NCBI GenBank assembly: GCA_016721015.1
Contig: JADKJL010000003.1
Span: 248,001 to 312,000 of the forward strand
Reading direction: 5' to 3'
DNA length: 64,000 nucleotides
DNA from: Lysobacterales bacterium
GTDB taxonomy: Bacteria > Pseudomonadota > Gammaproteobacteria > Xanthomonadales > Rhodanobacteraceae
The position numbers were made by a program, and so were the translations under genes. The notes below the pieces were generated by a model. It was not told the DNA's origin. It did no database searches and was given only the letters and a program-made list of their open reading frames with translations. Shown piece by piece: positions 47,429 through 56,444 of this stretch (positions within the stretch are counted from its first letter, which is position 1; every line of letters begins with the position of its first letter).

Positions 47429-48314
47429 AGATGGCAGCCAACAAGGGGAGCAATACCAGCACGCTATCCGAGATCGACTTCATGTCGACGCGGGTCGTGG
47501 CTGTGCGCAAGGTTCGACCGCTACTCGCTTTGCGAACGAAAGTCAGCACATTCCGCAGCAATGCGAAAAGTTGCCGCAAGCCGTGAGCAAGGCCAATCAT
47601 GATGAACGCGGCAAAGAATGACACGACCACCTGATGCCACGGGCTGATGTTACGCAACAGCGGCCAGGCGTCCCTCGCCACCTTTGCACTGCCAATGCCG
47701 AAGGTGCGAACCAGCCGTTCAAAGCGGCCAGGCCCATTGACGGCCGTGTATTCCTCATGACCAAGATTGGTGATGGCATCGACGCTGCCGACCAGTGCCT
47801 CGAAATAATGCGCGTCGCGCCATTCGGGCTTCAGGCCATCACTCAGCAATCGATAGGCCAGAACGTCGGGGATCACTCCTTCCATGCCATAACCAACCTC
47901 GAGCCGCGCGAGCCGTTGCTGCGGAAAGACAAACAGGATCACTCCATCGTCCGTCCCCGCCTGACCGATGCTCGCATCGTCGGCGACATCGATCGTGAAC
48001 GCCTCGAGATCCGCATCCGGTGGTTCCGGGAGAATGGCAATGGCCATCTGGATGGACGTTTCGCGGTTCAACTGGCTAAGTCTCGCGTTGAGAGCGAACT
48101 TCTCGCCCAGCGAAAGGATGTGCATTTCATCGTTTACGTACTCGGTGAGCGAAGGGATTTGCGGCGCACCTTCTGAGACCGTTGCAGACGAGGCAAGCTT
48201 GTCGCCAATGCGCACGAGTCCCCAAAAAGCGGCACAGACAATCCAGGCAATGGCCAGGGAATAGTTCGATCGACGCTGTCCCGATGCACGGGACAACCCG
48301 CGGTCAGTGACCAT
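47271..48314 (-). CDS. TPM domain membrane protein, C-terminus probably abnormal
   Basis: 347 residues. One helix (SNYSLAIAWIVCAAFWGLV) precedes a TPM domain: EYVNDEMHILSLGEKFALNARLSQLNRE, IQMAIAILPEPPDADLEAFT and DDGVILFVFPQQRLARLEVGYGMEGVIPD, then two more helices (VVVSFFAAFIMIGLAHGL; VLVLLPLLAAIFAAAGFVLA). TPM domains are extracytoplasmic and linked to membrane-complex assembly. The last 60 residues (ARRLRAGLHGFGFAHAPHDH) are the ClC remnant read in the wrong frame, so the native end is lost. ATG 48314 overlaps the previous gene by 11 bases. Confidence 0.75.
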   Translation of the reverse strand: MVTDRGLSRASGQRRSNYSLAIAWIVCAAFWGLVRIGDKLASSATVSEGAPQIPSLTEYVNDEMHILSLGEKFALNARLSQLNRETSIQMAIAILPEPPDADLEAFTIDVADDASIGQAGTDDGVILFVFPQQRLARLEVGYGMEGVIPDVLAYRLLSDGLKPEWRDAHYFEALVGSVDAITNLGHEEYTAVNGPGRFERLVRTFGIGSAKVARDAWPLLRNISPWHQVVVSFFAAFIMIGLAHGLRQLFALLRNVLTFVRKASSGRTLRTATTRVDMKSISDSVLVLLPLLAAIFAAAGFVLAAVARRLRAGLHGFGFAHAPHDHDREDRPARCTRAIGLQCGLPR

Positions 48315-48519
48315 TGCGTGGAATCCACGGCTTGCCGGAAGCCAGTCCGGCAAAGCGTGCGTTCGGATCGCGCCTTCGCGCCACCGGATCCGGCTGCGGC
48401 CAGGCTACAGACGGAAGCGAAATATCCCGATTGTCGCTCAGTCGGACCATCTCGTCGCAGACGTGCCGGTCAAGAAATTGAGGCTCGATCTGGCGCTGTT
48501 TTTCCGTGTCGTTACTCAT
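48304..48519 (-). CDS. Small hypothetical protein ahead of the TPM gene
   Basis: 71 residues, polar, without signal or membrane segment (MSNDTEKQRQIEPQFLDRHV to GLASGKPWIPRNGH). Its stop overlaps the TPM start by 11 bases, suggesting coupling. I do not recognise a family. A longer frame to 48675 exists but looks non-coding upstream of ATG 48519. Confidence 0.45.
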   Translation of the reverse strand: MSNDTEKQRQIEPQFLDRHVCDEMVRLSDNRDISLPSVAWPQPDPVARRRDPNARFAGLASGKPWIPRNGH

Positions 48520-48659
48520 CCGATCAGATAACGCAGGAACGCGCCCGGAGTGGACATTCGCAATTGCCGCCGCAGGCCACTCCCCGAGATCACCCGACCA
48601 TGTCCGGCAATGCCACGAAAACGGGTTAGGTAGTGAGAACCCTCCCGAATCAGCGTCGA

Positions 48660-48686
48660 TGTCCAGAACAGTCACGGAACCGCGTT
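48660..48686 (+). promoter_or_regulatory. Candidate ECF-type promoter of the beta-helix gene
   Basis: TGTCC (48660-48664), an 18-base spacer and CGTT (48683-48686), about 150 bases before ATG 48837. The geometry equals that of the elements before fibre cassettes A and B, and the downstream protein also carries the IFxxGFD end motif. The match could still be chance. Confidence 0.3.
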
Positions 48687-48836
48687 ACGTAATGGAACCC
48701 GGATATGGCAGCCGCTGGCCTGCACAGATGGCTGGCGGGGGCCTGCGGTGAAAGGCTGGAAACAGCGTGATCCGTTGGTCAACGAATTCGTAGATTTTCC
48801 GCTGCATTGCCTCGCATATTGAAGAACCAGAACGTC

Positions 48837-51254
48837 ATGTTGACATCCACCACACCCGTTGTTCGCTCCAACTGGCGCAGCCGCGCCGGCCTGTTGCTCG
48901 GACTTCTGCTCGCCGCGACGCCGGCTTTTGCGGACATCTTCGCGGTCGACGTCAGCTCCGACGGAGCCCAGGATCCCGCAACCACCGACCACTGCGCGGA
49001 ACAGGGCAATGTTTCGCACTGCAGTCTGCGTGCGGCGATATTGATCAGCAATCAACGGGCGGGCACACACGTCATCAACATCGGTGTACCGACCGTCACC
49101 GTCGTCAATGGCTCGCTGCCAACCGTGATGGCACCGGTCACGATCAATGGAAATCACGCGACGATCAATGGCAACAACCATGGCTGCTTCAGTCTGACCG
49201 ATTCAGGCACCGCAGCGCTTGGCCACGCAGACGGCGCGAGCGGATCGAAGCTGTTCAACCTCGTCATTGGCAACTGCAGTGGCGACGGTATCAGCGCGAA
49301 TGGCCACAACTACATCTTTGACGGCAACTTCATCGGCGTCGACGCGACCGGATTGATTGCGATGCCCAATAGCGGACACGGCATCTCGGTGTCGGCGTCG
49401 AATGCGTACCCGGACATGAGCTCGAGTTTCCTCTTCAATCTCTACAGCAGCTTTCCCGTCCAGCCCGTCGATGCTTCCGAAATCAATGCGTTCGCCGGCG
49501 ATCTCGCCACCGCGCTCGCTTCACTTGAGCCCGTGCTCATCCAGAGCAATGTGATCTCCGGCAACACCCAGAACGGCATCGAGATCTTCAGCCAGAACAT
49601 TGCTGCGGTAACGGTGACGGCAAACATGATCGGCACGGATGCAACCGGCAACCTTGCCATCCCGAACGGTGGTGACGGCGTGCATCTGGTCGGCAACAGC
49701 TTTGGCAACCTGATCGGGCCCGCCAATGTCATCAGCGGCAACGGCGCGAATGGCATTCGTATCGATGCGGGCAGCGTGATCCTGCCCAATTTCATCATGG
49801 GCAACCGCATCGGCCTCAGTGCGAGCTTGCCGGGGGTCCACATTGGCAACACGCTCAGCGGCATCGTCACCGACACGAGACCCGACACAAGTGCCGGCAG
49901 CTTGAACCCCAGCGATATCTCGCTTGTGATCGGCCCTGCCAATGTCATCGCCGACAACCAGGGAGCGAACAACAACGGCTTTCCGGATACGCTCGGCAAT
50001 GACAATGGCGGCGTTCTCATCACCGGCACCAGCAACCGTGTGAAGGTGATCGGAAACACGATCGGTCTCGCTGAGTTCCCTGCTGGTGTTCCGCTTGCTT
50101 CGTTCGACTACGGCAACGCAGGCGACGGCGTCATCGTTACCGCAAGCGGCAATTCCATCGGCGGGGGTTCGTCGGCTGCGGGAAACACGATTGCCGCAAA
50201 CGCACGTCACGGCATCGTTGTGCGCGGCAGCGCGACGACGAGCACCGATATTGTTGGCAATTCGATCGGTGTGAGCACGTCTTTCTCCAGCGATTTGACC
50301 CTCGGCAACAAGGTCGACGGCATTCACGTCGACAATGCGAGCGCAAACACGATCGGTGGCGTCGGCAACGGCACCGCCAACACGATCGTTGCCAATGGAC
50401 GCAACGGCATCGCGTTGCGCAATGGCGGCGTTCCGAATGGCTGGAGCCAGTTGTTCCAGCGCAATCGGGTGTTTGGCAACGCAAAGAACGGCACCGGAAT
50501 CGACATCGATCTGGAGCATCCGGTAAACGTCGCCGATGGTCCGCATGACGAATTTCCAGCCAACTACGCCAACCTCGACCAGGCGCCGATGCAGATCTGC
50601 CTGGGCAGCGAAGTTTCGGGCCCGTGCAACGAATCAACGACTCCGAGCGGCAACGGAGGCGTCACCAGCCTGCAATGGGTTCTCGAAACACACGGCCCGG
50701 CCGCATTCCGTCTCGAATTTTTTGCCATCGACGCGGCCAGCACGAGAACCGCGACGACCATGACGTTCCTCGGCGAGCAACTCGTCGCCACCGATGCGAG
50801 CGGCAAGCCGGTCAACAGTGCGGTCTGCTCCGGCGGCCGCCGCGTTGCCACGCTGCCGGTCGCCACCGGCGGTCAATGGATTGTCGCAACGGCGACCGAT
50901 ATCACGCCCCTGACCGACACGCCCGCCGGTGACGGCAGTTGGCTCGATCTGCTTAAGTGCTTCAAGGACAGCTCGGGCGTGGTTCTTGTGTCATGCAACG
51001 TCAACAACATCTCCGAATATTCCAATGTCGCAGCGATTCCGGCCTCCGCGCCAAGCGTAATCACCGATCCGGCGACCGCCGTCACCGGGACGGATGCGGT
51101 ACTCAATGGCACGGTCAGCGCGAGTGGCGCCGCAACCGCGGTTGCCTTCGAATACGGCGCGACCACCAGCTACGGCGCAACGATCGCAGCCGTCGAAAGT
51201 CCGCTCGCAGCGAGCGCCGTAAACGCGCCGTCTCCGCTCCGGTCTCTGCTCTGA
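48837..51254 (+). CDS. Secreted right-handed beta-helix protein, 3' end frameshifted
   Basis: 805 residues from ATG 48837; a TTG at 48807 is less likely. Signal peptide ends near AFA. The body has many parallel beta-helix turns: NLVIGNCSGDGISANGHNYI, NVISGNTQNGIEIFSQNI, NMIGTDATGNLAIPNGGDGV, NTIAANARHGIVV. A fibronectin type III-like region follows (AVTGTDAVLNGTVSASGAAT, FEYGATTSYGATI). The frame then ends at NAPSPLRSLL, but the repeat continues one frame over (VSAPVSALTCGTMLHFRANA), so about one C is missing near 51230. Probably a surface or secreted adhesin or polysaccharide-binding protein. Confidence 0.82.
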   Translation: MLTSTTPVVRSNWRSRAGLLLGLLLAATPAFADIFAVDVSSDGAQDPATTDHCAEQGNVSHCSLRAAILISNQRAGTHVINIGVPTVTVVNGSLPTVMAPVTINGNHATINGNNHGCFSLTDSGTAALGHADGASGSKLFNLVIGNCSGDGISANGHNYIFDGNFIGVDATGLIAMPNSGHGISVSASNAYPDMSSSFLFNLYSSFPVQPVDASEINAFAGDLATALASLEPVLIQSNVISGNTQNGIEIFSQNIAAVTVTANMIGTDATGNLAIPNGGDGVHLVGNSFGNLIGPANVISGNGANGIRIDAGSVILPNFIMGNRIGLSASLPGVHIGNTLSGIVTDTRPDTSAGSLNPSDISLVIGPANVIADNQGANNNGFPDTLGNDNGGVLITGTSNRVKVIGNTIGLAEFPAGVPLASFDYGNAGDGVIVTASGNSIGGGSSAAGNTIAANARHGIVVRGSATTSTDIVGNSIGVSTSFSSDLTLGNKVDGIHVDNASANTIGGVGNGTANTIVANGRNGIALRNGGVPNGWSQLFQRNRVFGNAKNGTGIDIDLEHPVNVADGPHDEFPANYANLDQAPMQICLGSEVSGPCNESTTPSGNGGVTSLQWVLETHGPAAFRLEFFAIDAASTRTATTMTFLGEQLVATDASGKPVNSAVCSGGRRVATLPVATGGQWIVATATDITPLTDTPAGDGSWLDLLKCFKDSSGVVLVSCNVNNISEYSNVAAIPASAPSVITDPATAVTGTDAVLNGTVSASGAATAVAFEYGATTSYGATIAAVESPLAASAVNAPSPLRSLL

Positions 51255-51561
51255 CCTGCGGCACGATGCTGCACTTTCGCGCGAACGCCAGCAACGGCAT
51301 TGGTGGCATGGTCAATGGCAATGACCAGTGCCCACCAATCATCCGTTCAACATCAATACCGAAAATGCGACGGGTGACGGCAGCCAGTACAACGATGGCG
51401 TGACCAAAAACCATGCAACCGGCTCGATGACGTTGACGTTTGCCGAACCGCAAGACGCGCCGGACATCCTGCATTACAACTGCGCCAATCACGACGCGAT
51501 GAACGGCCCGATCACGATCATCAGCAACGAGATTTTCATCGACGGATTCGACGGCGGTTGA
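51235..51561 (+). pseudogene. Out-of-frame remainder: FN3 end joined to a cupredoxin-like C-terminus
   Basis: One frame continues the fibronectin-like repeat (HFRANASNGIGGMVNGNDQ). Near 51327 a second shift leads to a cupredoxin-like end: HPFNINTENATGDGSQYNDG, then LTFAEPQDAPDILHYNCANH and DAMNGPITI, finishing with IFIDGFDGG, the window's terminal motif. The plastocyanin-like segment starts in mid-domain, so sequence between the FN3 repeat and this domain appears to be missing. Either a broken multidomain protein or two proteins joined by a deletion. Confidence 0.6.
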
Positions 51562-51966
51562 ACTACGTTTGCCAATGCACGTCTTTGGCAGCCCGCTTTT
51601 GGCAACGCCTCACGATTGCAGTCGGAACGACTCCCTCTTGGCAAGCAAATGGCCCGAATCGATCTGCCACCCTGGCATTCGACTTGAACGCTTGGCCAGG
51701 CAAGGTCTCAGCATGCAACCTTTATCGGCGTAGCTTATGTTCGTTGGGCCCGATTTGCGAGCGGTGATCGGCTTGTGGCGTCGAAACTCAGCGCTCAAGA
51801 CCGGACCAAAAACCGGTTGCTTGCGCGCCTGGCACCGTTGTGCGCGCCAGTTTCCAGTTCTGCACTCGCTCGGTTGGCCCTTCCCGGCCGCTTTCTCCGT
51901 TTCTTCTACTGATGGTGGCGTGAAAGCGCCACTGATTGTCACGTTCACCCAATTGAGGATGGCGAA
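51562..51966. other. Intergenic spacer without recognised gene
   Basis: 405 bases after the beta-helix remnant. No convincing frame, repeat or terminator was seen. GAGG just ahead of 51967 serves the next gene. Confidence 0.4.
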
Positions 51967-52509
51967 ATGCGTAGCTTGATCTTGGTGGCTCTACTTGTTC
52001 TGGTGATGCCCGCCCACGCGGATTCGGTCAAGGGTTTCTGCGAGCGTGACGGCAAGCGGATCACGTTCAGTGACGGCATTGCCTTCGTGGACGCGCGCGA
52101 TGCCGAAGGAGTCGTCACCACGGCTGTTTATCTCACGGCAAAACCACTGGACCGCAAGGCACTGGCAGCCTGCGGCGATTGTGCCCGTGCGCCAGGCGAG
52201 AATACCTTCATGAGTTCACGCGGGGACGAGATCGAAAAGCAGCGCTCGGCGACCGCGGACGGGTGGATCGAGATGCAGCATGTTGCCGGCGAACTCGACA
52301 TGACGTCGATCGTCAATCTCATGTACCTGGCCAAGGATGGAGTTCTGACCGGACTCGATGGCGGTAATGGCAAGGTGACCCTGCAGACCAACAGCCCGAC
52401 GCGCATTGTCGGCACGCTGACCAGTGAGGCCCATGAGGCGCCATATAACGACACCGACATGAACTGCGCGGCCGCATTTGATCTCACGGTGGGCTGGCCC
52501 AAACCCTGA
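51967..52509 (+). CDS. Small secreted protein of unknown function
   Basis: 180 residues; signal peptide MRSLILVALLVLVMPAHA. The mature part has four cysteines, including the pair AACGDCARAP, and a beta-rich C-terminus (VTLQTNSPTRIVGTLTSEAH, DTDMNCAAAFDLTVGW). It is expected in the periplasm. I do not recognise the family. Confidence 0.7.
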   Translation: MRSLILVALLVLVMPAHADSVKGFCERDGKRITFSDGIAFVDARDAEGVVTTAVYLTAKPLDRKALAACGDCARAPGENTFMSSRGDEIEKQRSATADGWIEMQHVAGELDMTSIVNLMYLAKDGVLTGLDGGNGKVTLQTNSPTRIVGTLTSEAHEAPYNDTDMNCAAAFDLTVGWPKP

Positions 52510-52595
52510 GTTGAGTACGATCGAAATCGTGATGGGGAAAGTGCTTGCCGTTGATCGACGGTAAAGAGACGGGAGCAGAAACGGGACATCCACGA

Positions 52596-52722
52596 ACCCG
52601 CTGTTTCCCCTCCGAGTCTTGTCAGCAATCTCCGTCTGCCCAAACAGCGGGTGTGCCCGTTGTCGCTGTCACCCCATGGGCGAGTTGATTCACGCGCTGC
52701 CGGGTCGCCCCAAACAGGGGCG
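52596..52722. repeat. Inverted repeats between convergent genes
   Basis: ACCCGCTGTTT (52596-52606) and AAACAGCGGGT (52642-52652) are perfect 11-base complements 35 bases apart. A second hairpin, CGCCCC-AAACA-GGGGCG, lies at 52706-52722. They sit between the convergent 51967-52509 and VOC genes and may form a bidirectional terminator or a REP-like element. Confidence 0.45.
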
Positions 52723-52736
52723 GCCTCGCGAGGATC

Positions 52737-53129
52737 CTAGCCGGCGCGATACATCGCGCATAGCTTGTTGCCGTCCGGATCACGCACGTAGGCCAGGTGC
52801 ATTGCACCCAGCGGACTTTCGCGCAGCCCCGGAGCCGCCTCAATGGAGGTGCCCCCATTTGCGACGGCAACATCATGGAACTGCTGCACCTGTTCGGGTG
52901 ATGTGCACTTGAACCCCACCGTACCTCCATTGGCAAACGTGGCGGACTGGCTGTTGATCGGCTCGCTGACGCAGAACACGCTGCCGTTGTGCGGATAAAA
53001 CAGGCGCATGTGTCCGCTGCCTGCCTTGTTGGAAGTTGCCTTGCCGGCGCCGACAACGGCCAGCAATGCATCGTAGAAACGCTTCGACCGTTCGATATCG
53101 TTTGTACCCACCATGACGTGACTGAACAT
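52737..53129 (-). CDS. VOC (glyoxalase-like) family protein
   Basis: 130 residues. A single VOC domain: MFSHVMVGTNDIERSKRFYD at the start, GTVGFKCTSPEQVQQFHDVA in the middle and LAYVRDPDGNKLCAMYR at the end, with a likely metal-binding His near the N-terminus. AGGAG is 7 bases before ATG 53129. These proteins include glyoxalases, dioxygenases and antibiotic-binding proteins; the substrate is unknown. Confidence 0.88.
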   Translation of the reverse strand: MFSHVMVGTNDIERSKRFYDALLAVVGAGKATSNKAGSGHMRLFYPHNGSVFCVSEPINSQSATFANGGTVGFKCTSPEQVQQFHDVAVANGGTSIEAAPGLRESPLGAMHLAYVRDPDGNKLCAMYRAG

Positions 53130-53679
53130 GACATTGCTCCTGGGTCGCCGGCGCCATGCCGGACGTGGAAGAGAGTTGGGACGACGAAGGGCGCGTGATT
53201 TACCCGACTCCCGCCGCCCATTCCTTGCCGCAGGCAGCGGCCGTGGATCGAGCGCGGAAGTCGGTGACGAAGAACTTTCATGATAGCCGAGCCGGCCATG
53301 TTCGGGCATCGCCCAAGCTGCGAAAAGGACCGGCTGCGGAAGTGCGGATTGTCCGCCTGCGGACAGGTGGGCGCGGTGAAAAATCACAGCGTGTAGTCGA
53401 CGAGGCGGTTCCTTCTCCTGCCGGTGCGGGCATGACGAGTGCAGGGATGCAGGAGCTGGAGTCGAGTCGGGAACACCGGTCGAGGGTCGTGCCCTCGATT
53501 TGCCCGGCTACAGGCCATGCTTCGGGGGCTCGCTTCTGCCATCTCCCTCCGCATCGATAGACGCGACATGTCAAATCAACCGGCACCGAGTCGATGTTGC
53601 CCCCACTTTTTGTCAGGGAATGTATAGTTCGCCCGGCATGGCGGGCACGGTGCCCGGCCACGAATCGCGGAGAAATGTC
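53130..53679. other. Intergenic region with extragenic repeat
   Basis: 550 bases between divergent genes. It contains TTCCTTCTCC near 53409 and the 16-mer TGCAGGGATGCAGGAG at 53440-53455, the same combination as at 19137-19202. No gene was recognised. A long leftward frame crosses it and the SPFH gene but is a shadow. Confidence 0.5.
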
Positions 53680-54831
53680 ATGGGTCTTGTTCAGGCAGTG
53701 GTGGGATCGATTGGCGGTGCGCTCGCCGACCAGTGGAAGGACTTCTACACGATTCCGGGCGGTTTGCCGGCGACGGCGGCGCTGTTCGCTGCGGTTCCGC
53801 AGGGCACCAATGCCGGGCGCGGTTCGAACACAAAAGGTTCCTCGAACATCATCACCAATGGTTCCAAGATCGTTGTTCCCGAAGGTTACGGGCTGCTGCT
53901 GTTCCAGGATGGCGCGATCACCGGCTTCGCGGCCGAGCCGGGGGGTTATGAATGGCGCTCGGACGATCTCAACTCGAAATCGATCTTCTCGGGCGGTGGC
54001 CTGGTCGATTCGCTCATCAAGCAGAGCTGGGAGCGATTCAAGTTCGGCGGCCAACCGGGTTCGCAGCAGGCCGCGTTCTTCGTCTCGCTGAAGGAACTGC
54101 CGGACAACCGCTTCGGCACGCAATCCGAAATCTACTGGGATGACGGCTTCCTGAACACCCAGGTCGGCGCGGTGACGCGTGGCTCCTACACCCTGAAGAT
54201 CGTCGATCCGATCCTGTTCGTGAAGAACTTCGTGCCGGCCGCCTACCTGCAGCCCGGCAAAGTCTTCGATTTCACCGACATCGACAATGCCGCTGCCAGC
54301 CAGCTCTTCAACGAAGTGGTGGGATCGCTCGCGCCAGCCTTCAGCCTGTACTCGAACGATCCGGGCAAGGGCAATCGCATCACCAAGCTCCAGCAGGATT
54401 CGCTCGGCTTCGCCAAGAGCTTGTCCGACGCGGTCGAGAATGCCTATCAGTGGAAATCCGATCGCGGACTGGCGATCGTCAAGACCGCCATCATTTCCAT
54501 CGAGTACGACGCCAACACGCGGGAACTGCTCAAGACCGTGCAGCGCGCCGACGCCTTGTCCGGTTCGCGCGGCAATTCCAATTTGCAGGCAAGCGTCGCC
54601 CAAGGCATGCAATCGGCGGGCGAAAACACCGGTGCGGCGGGCATGATGGGCCTGGGCATGGCCTCGGGCATGATGGGCGGAATCGGCAGTTTGCAGCAAC
54701 CGGTTGCAGCGGCCGCACCGGCTGCCGAAGACCCGATCGCCAAGTTGAAGAAGGCCAAGGAAATGCTCGATCTTGGACTGATCACGCAAGCCGATTACGA
54801 CACGGCCAAAGCCAAGGCCCTGGGTCTGTAA
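53680..54831 (+). CDS. SPFH-domain 'virion core protein'-like protein with SHOCT tail
   Basis: 383 residues, no signal peptide. The N-terminal half fits the YdjI-like SPFH family: DQWKDFYTIPGG, SKIVVPEGYGLLLFQDGAIT, LVDSLIKQSWERFKFGGQPG and EIYWDDGFLNTQVGAVTRGS. A Gly/Met/Ala-rich linker (GAAGMMGLGMASGMMGGIGS) leads to a C-terminal SHOCT motif, IAKLKKAKEMLDLGLITQADYDTAK, given here in two overlapping parts. GGAG precedes ATG 53680. It starts a three-gene operon with a zinc-ribbon and a small membrane protein. Confidence 0.85.
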   Translation: MGLVQAVVGSIGGALADQWKDFYTIPGGLPATAALFAAVPQGTNAGRGSNTKGSSNIITNGSKIVVPEGYGLLLFQDGAITGFAAEPGGYEWRSDDLNSKSIFSGGGLVDSLIKQSWERFKFGGQPGSQQAAFFVSLKELPDNRFGTQSEIYWDDGFLNTQVGAVTRGSYTLKIVDPILFVKNFVPAAYLQPGKVFDFTDIDNAAASQLFNEVVGSLAPAFSLYSNDPGKGNRITKLQQDSLGFAKSLSDAVENAYQWKSDRGLAIVKTAIISIEYDANTRELLKTVQRADALSGSRGNSNLQASVAQGMQSAGENTGAAGMMGLGMASGMMGGIGSLQQPVAAAAPAAEDPIAKLKKAKEMLDLGLITQADYDTAKAKALGL

Positions 54832-54852
54832 ACCACGAACCGCGGAACGACC

Positions 54853-56163
54853 ATGTCGAATGCCAATAATCCGCCGCCAGTGCCGCCCTACACCGGCCCT
54901 GGCTCGCCACAGGACGTGCCGCCCGTTCCTGGCAATTTTCCGATCGATCCGGCCACCCTGCCCGAGCCGATCCGCGATGAATTGCTGGCACCCGACCCGG
55001 TCGCCATCGACACCTCCGCGGAGGAGCTCAAGGACGGCCTCAACCGTTGCCCGAAATGTGGCTCGACGGAAATCCGACAGAAGCCCGGCAGCGATTTGCT
55101 GATCTGTCTCTATTGCCGCCACGAATGGCATGGGATGCGAGTCGAGGAAGAATTCGGCTTCGGCGCGGGCATCGACCAGCTCAAGGGCACGGTCATCGCC
55201 TCCGGTGCACGGGACATCGCCGCCGACGCCGCCAGCCTGATGACCTTCAAGTGCACCGGCTGCGGCGCCGAAGTGACGGTCAATACCGAAAACGCGATGA
55301 CCGCACGCTGCCACTGGTGCCGTCACGTCTTCGGCGTCAACGAACAGGTGGCGAACGGCGCGGTGCCCGACGCGGTGTTGCCCTTCCACATCAAGAAGGA
55401 CGACGCGGTCGCACGCATCCGCCAGTTCGTCGACAAGCGGCGACTATTCGCGCTGAAAGCATTCAAGGAGGAGTTCACGCCCGAGAATGTCATCGGTGTC
55501 TATCTGCCGTACATGGTCGTCGATGGCAACGCGAGCGCCGACGTCGCCGGCAAGGGCGAGATCAAGACGCGCGAGTACACAAGGGGCAGCGGCGACAAGA
55601 AGGAGACTTACTACGACGCCGATGTGTATCAGGTGGAACGGCACGTGGATTTCACCGTGGACGATCTGCCGCTGGAATCCTCCAGCGAACGCGGCAACCT
55701 GGACACGCGCACCAACACCAACAACATCATCAACACGATCCTGCCGTTCGACACCAAGAACGCGGTGAAATGGAATGCCTCCTTCCTTGCCGGCTACAGC
55801 TCGGAAAAGCGCAACCAGGACGTGGAGCACCTGCGCCCGCGCCTGGAGGAACAGTTGTTGTCAATCGCCCGCGCCCAGGTCGAAGAATCGGTGAGCCGCT
55901 ACGGTCGTGGCGTGCGCTGGGAGCAGGAAGGCCTCAACGTACACGGCACGCGTTGGGTATCGATGTACCTGCCGGTCTGGCTCTATTCCTACCAGCAGCC
56001 CGGCAGCAACGGCGGCATGCTGCACTACATCGCGGTGAACGGTCGCACCGGCGAAACCATGGGTAGCGTCCCGGTTCAGCAGTGGAAGCTGCTGATGACC
56101 GCGATCACCGTCGGAACCTTTCTCGAAGGCATTGCACTCTGGATACTTGGGAGCACGTCATGA
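54853..56163 (+). CDS. Double zinc-ribbon membrane-associated protein (TFIIB-type ribbon)
   Basis: 436 residues. A Pro-rich N-terminus precedes two zinc ribbons: CPKC...CLYCRHEW (Cys 66, 69, 85, 88) and CTGC...CHWCRHVFG (about Cys 134, 137, 154, 157). A beta-rich region follows (GVYLPYMVVDGNASADVAGK, YYDADVYQVERHVDFTVDD), then one C-terminal helix (LLMTAITVGTFLEGIALWIL). This type of ribbon protein often neighbours SPFH proteins such as the one 21 bases upstream. Function unknown; membrane remodelling with its partner is inference. Confidence 0.82.
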   Translation: MSNANNPPPVPPYTGPGSPQDVPPVPGNFPIDPATLPEPIRDELLAPDPVAIDTSAEELKDGLNRCPKCGSTEIRQKPGSDLLICLYCRHEWHGMRVEEEFGFGAGIDQLKGTVIASGARDIAADAASLMTFKCTGCGAEVTVNTENAMTARCHWCRHVFGVNEQVANGAVPDAVLPFHIKKDDAVARIRQFVDKRRLFALKAFKEEFTPENVIGVYLPYMVVDGNASADVAGKGEIKTREYTRGSGDKKETYYDADVYQVERHVDFTVDDLPLESSSERGNLDTRTNTNNIINTILPFDTKNAVKWNASFLAGYSSEKRNQDVEHLRPRLEEQLLSIARAQVEESVSRYGRGVRWEQEGLNVHGTRWVSMYLPVWLYSYQQPGSNGGMLHYIAVNGRTGETMGSVPVQQWKLLMTAITVGTFLEGIALWILGSTS

Positions 56164-56429
56164 GCGACGATGGCGGACTATGGCTGCTTGCAATGGGCCC
56201 AGCCGGCGCAACGGGGCTGTACTGGTTCTTGTATCGGTACTACCGCAACACCGACAAATCGCACGCCTTCGAACGCGAGACAGCCGTCGAAGCGAAGCCC
56301 GTGAGCGGCTCGGAGCAAAAGGTCGACGAAGTGAAGGGCACCAAGGAGACACGCATTCGCGGCGACAACGTACATGAATACCGCAAGCGCGTGCAGCGAA
56401 TACGGAGCAACACCGAAGAAGAAACGTAG
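56160..56429 (+). CDS. Small single-pass membrane protein of the SPFH operon
   Basis: 89 residues. A hydrophobic N-terminus (LWLLAMGPAGATGLYWFLYR) is followed by a charged tail (EQKVDEVKGTKETRIRGDNV). Its ATG overlaps the previous stop (ATGA), implying translational coupling with the zinc-ribbon protein. No family recognised. Confidence 0.75.
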   Translation: MSDDGGLWLLAMGPAGATGLYWFLYRYYRNTDKSHAFERETAVEAKPVSGSEQKVDEVKGTKETRIRGDNVHEYRKRVQRIRSNTEEET

Positions 56430-56444
56430 GCACACAAAGGAAGC

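Noticed and set aside
53278..55389. 703-residue open frame on the minus strand
   Set aside because: Spans an intergenic region and two well-supported plus-strand genes; composition is that of a shadow frame.
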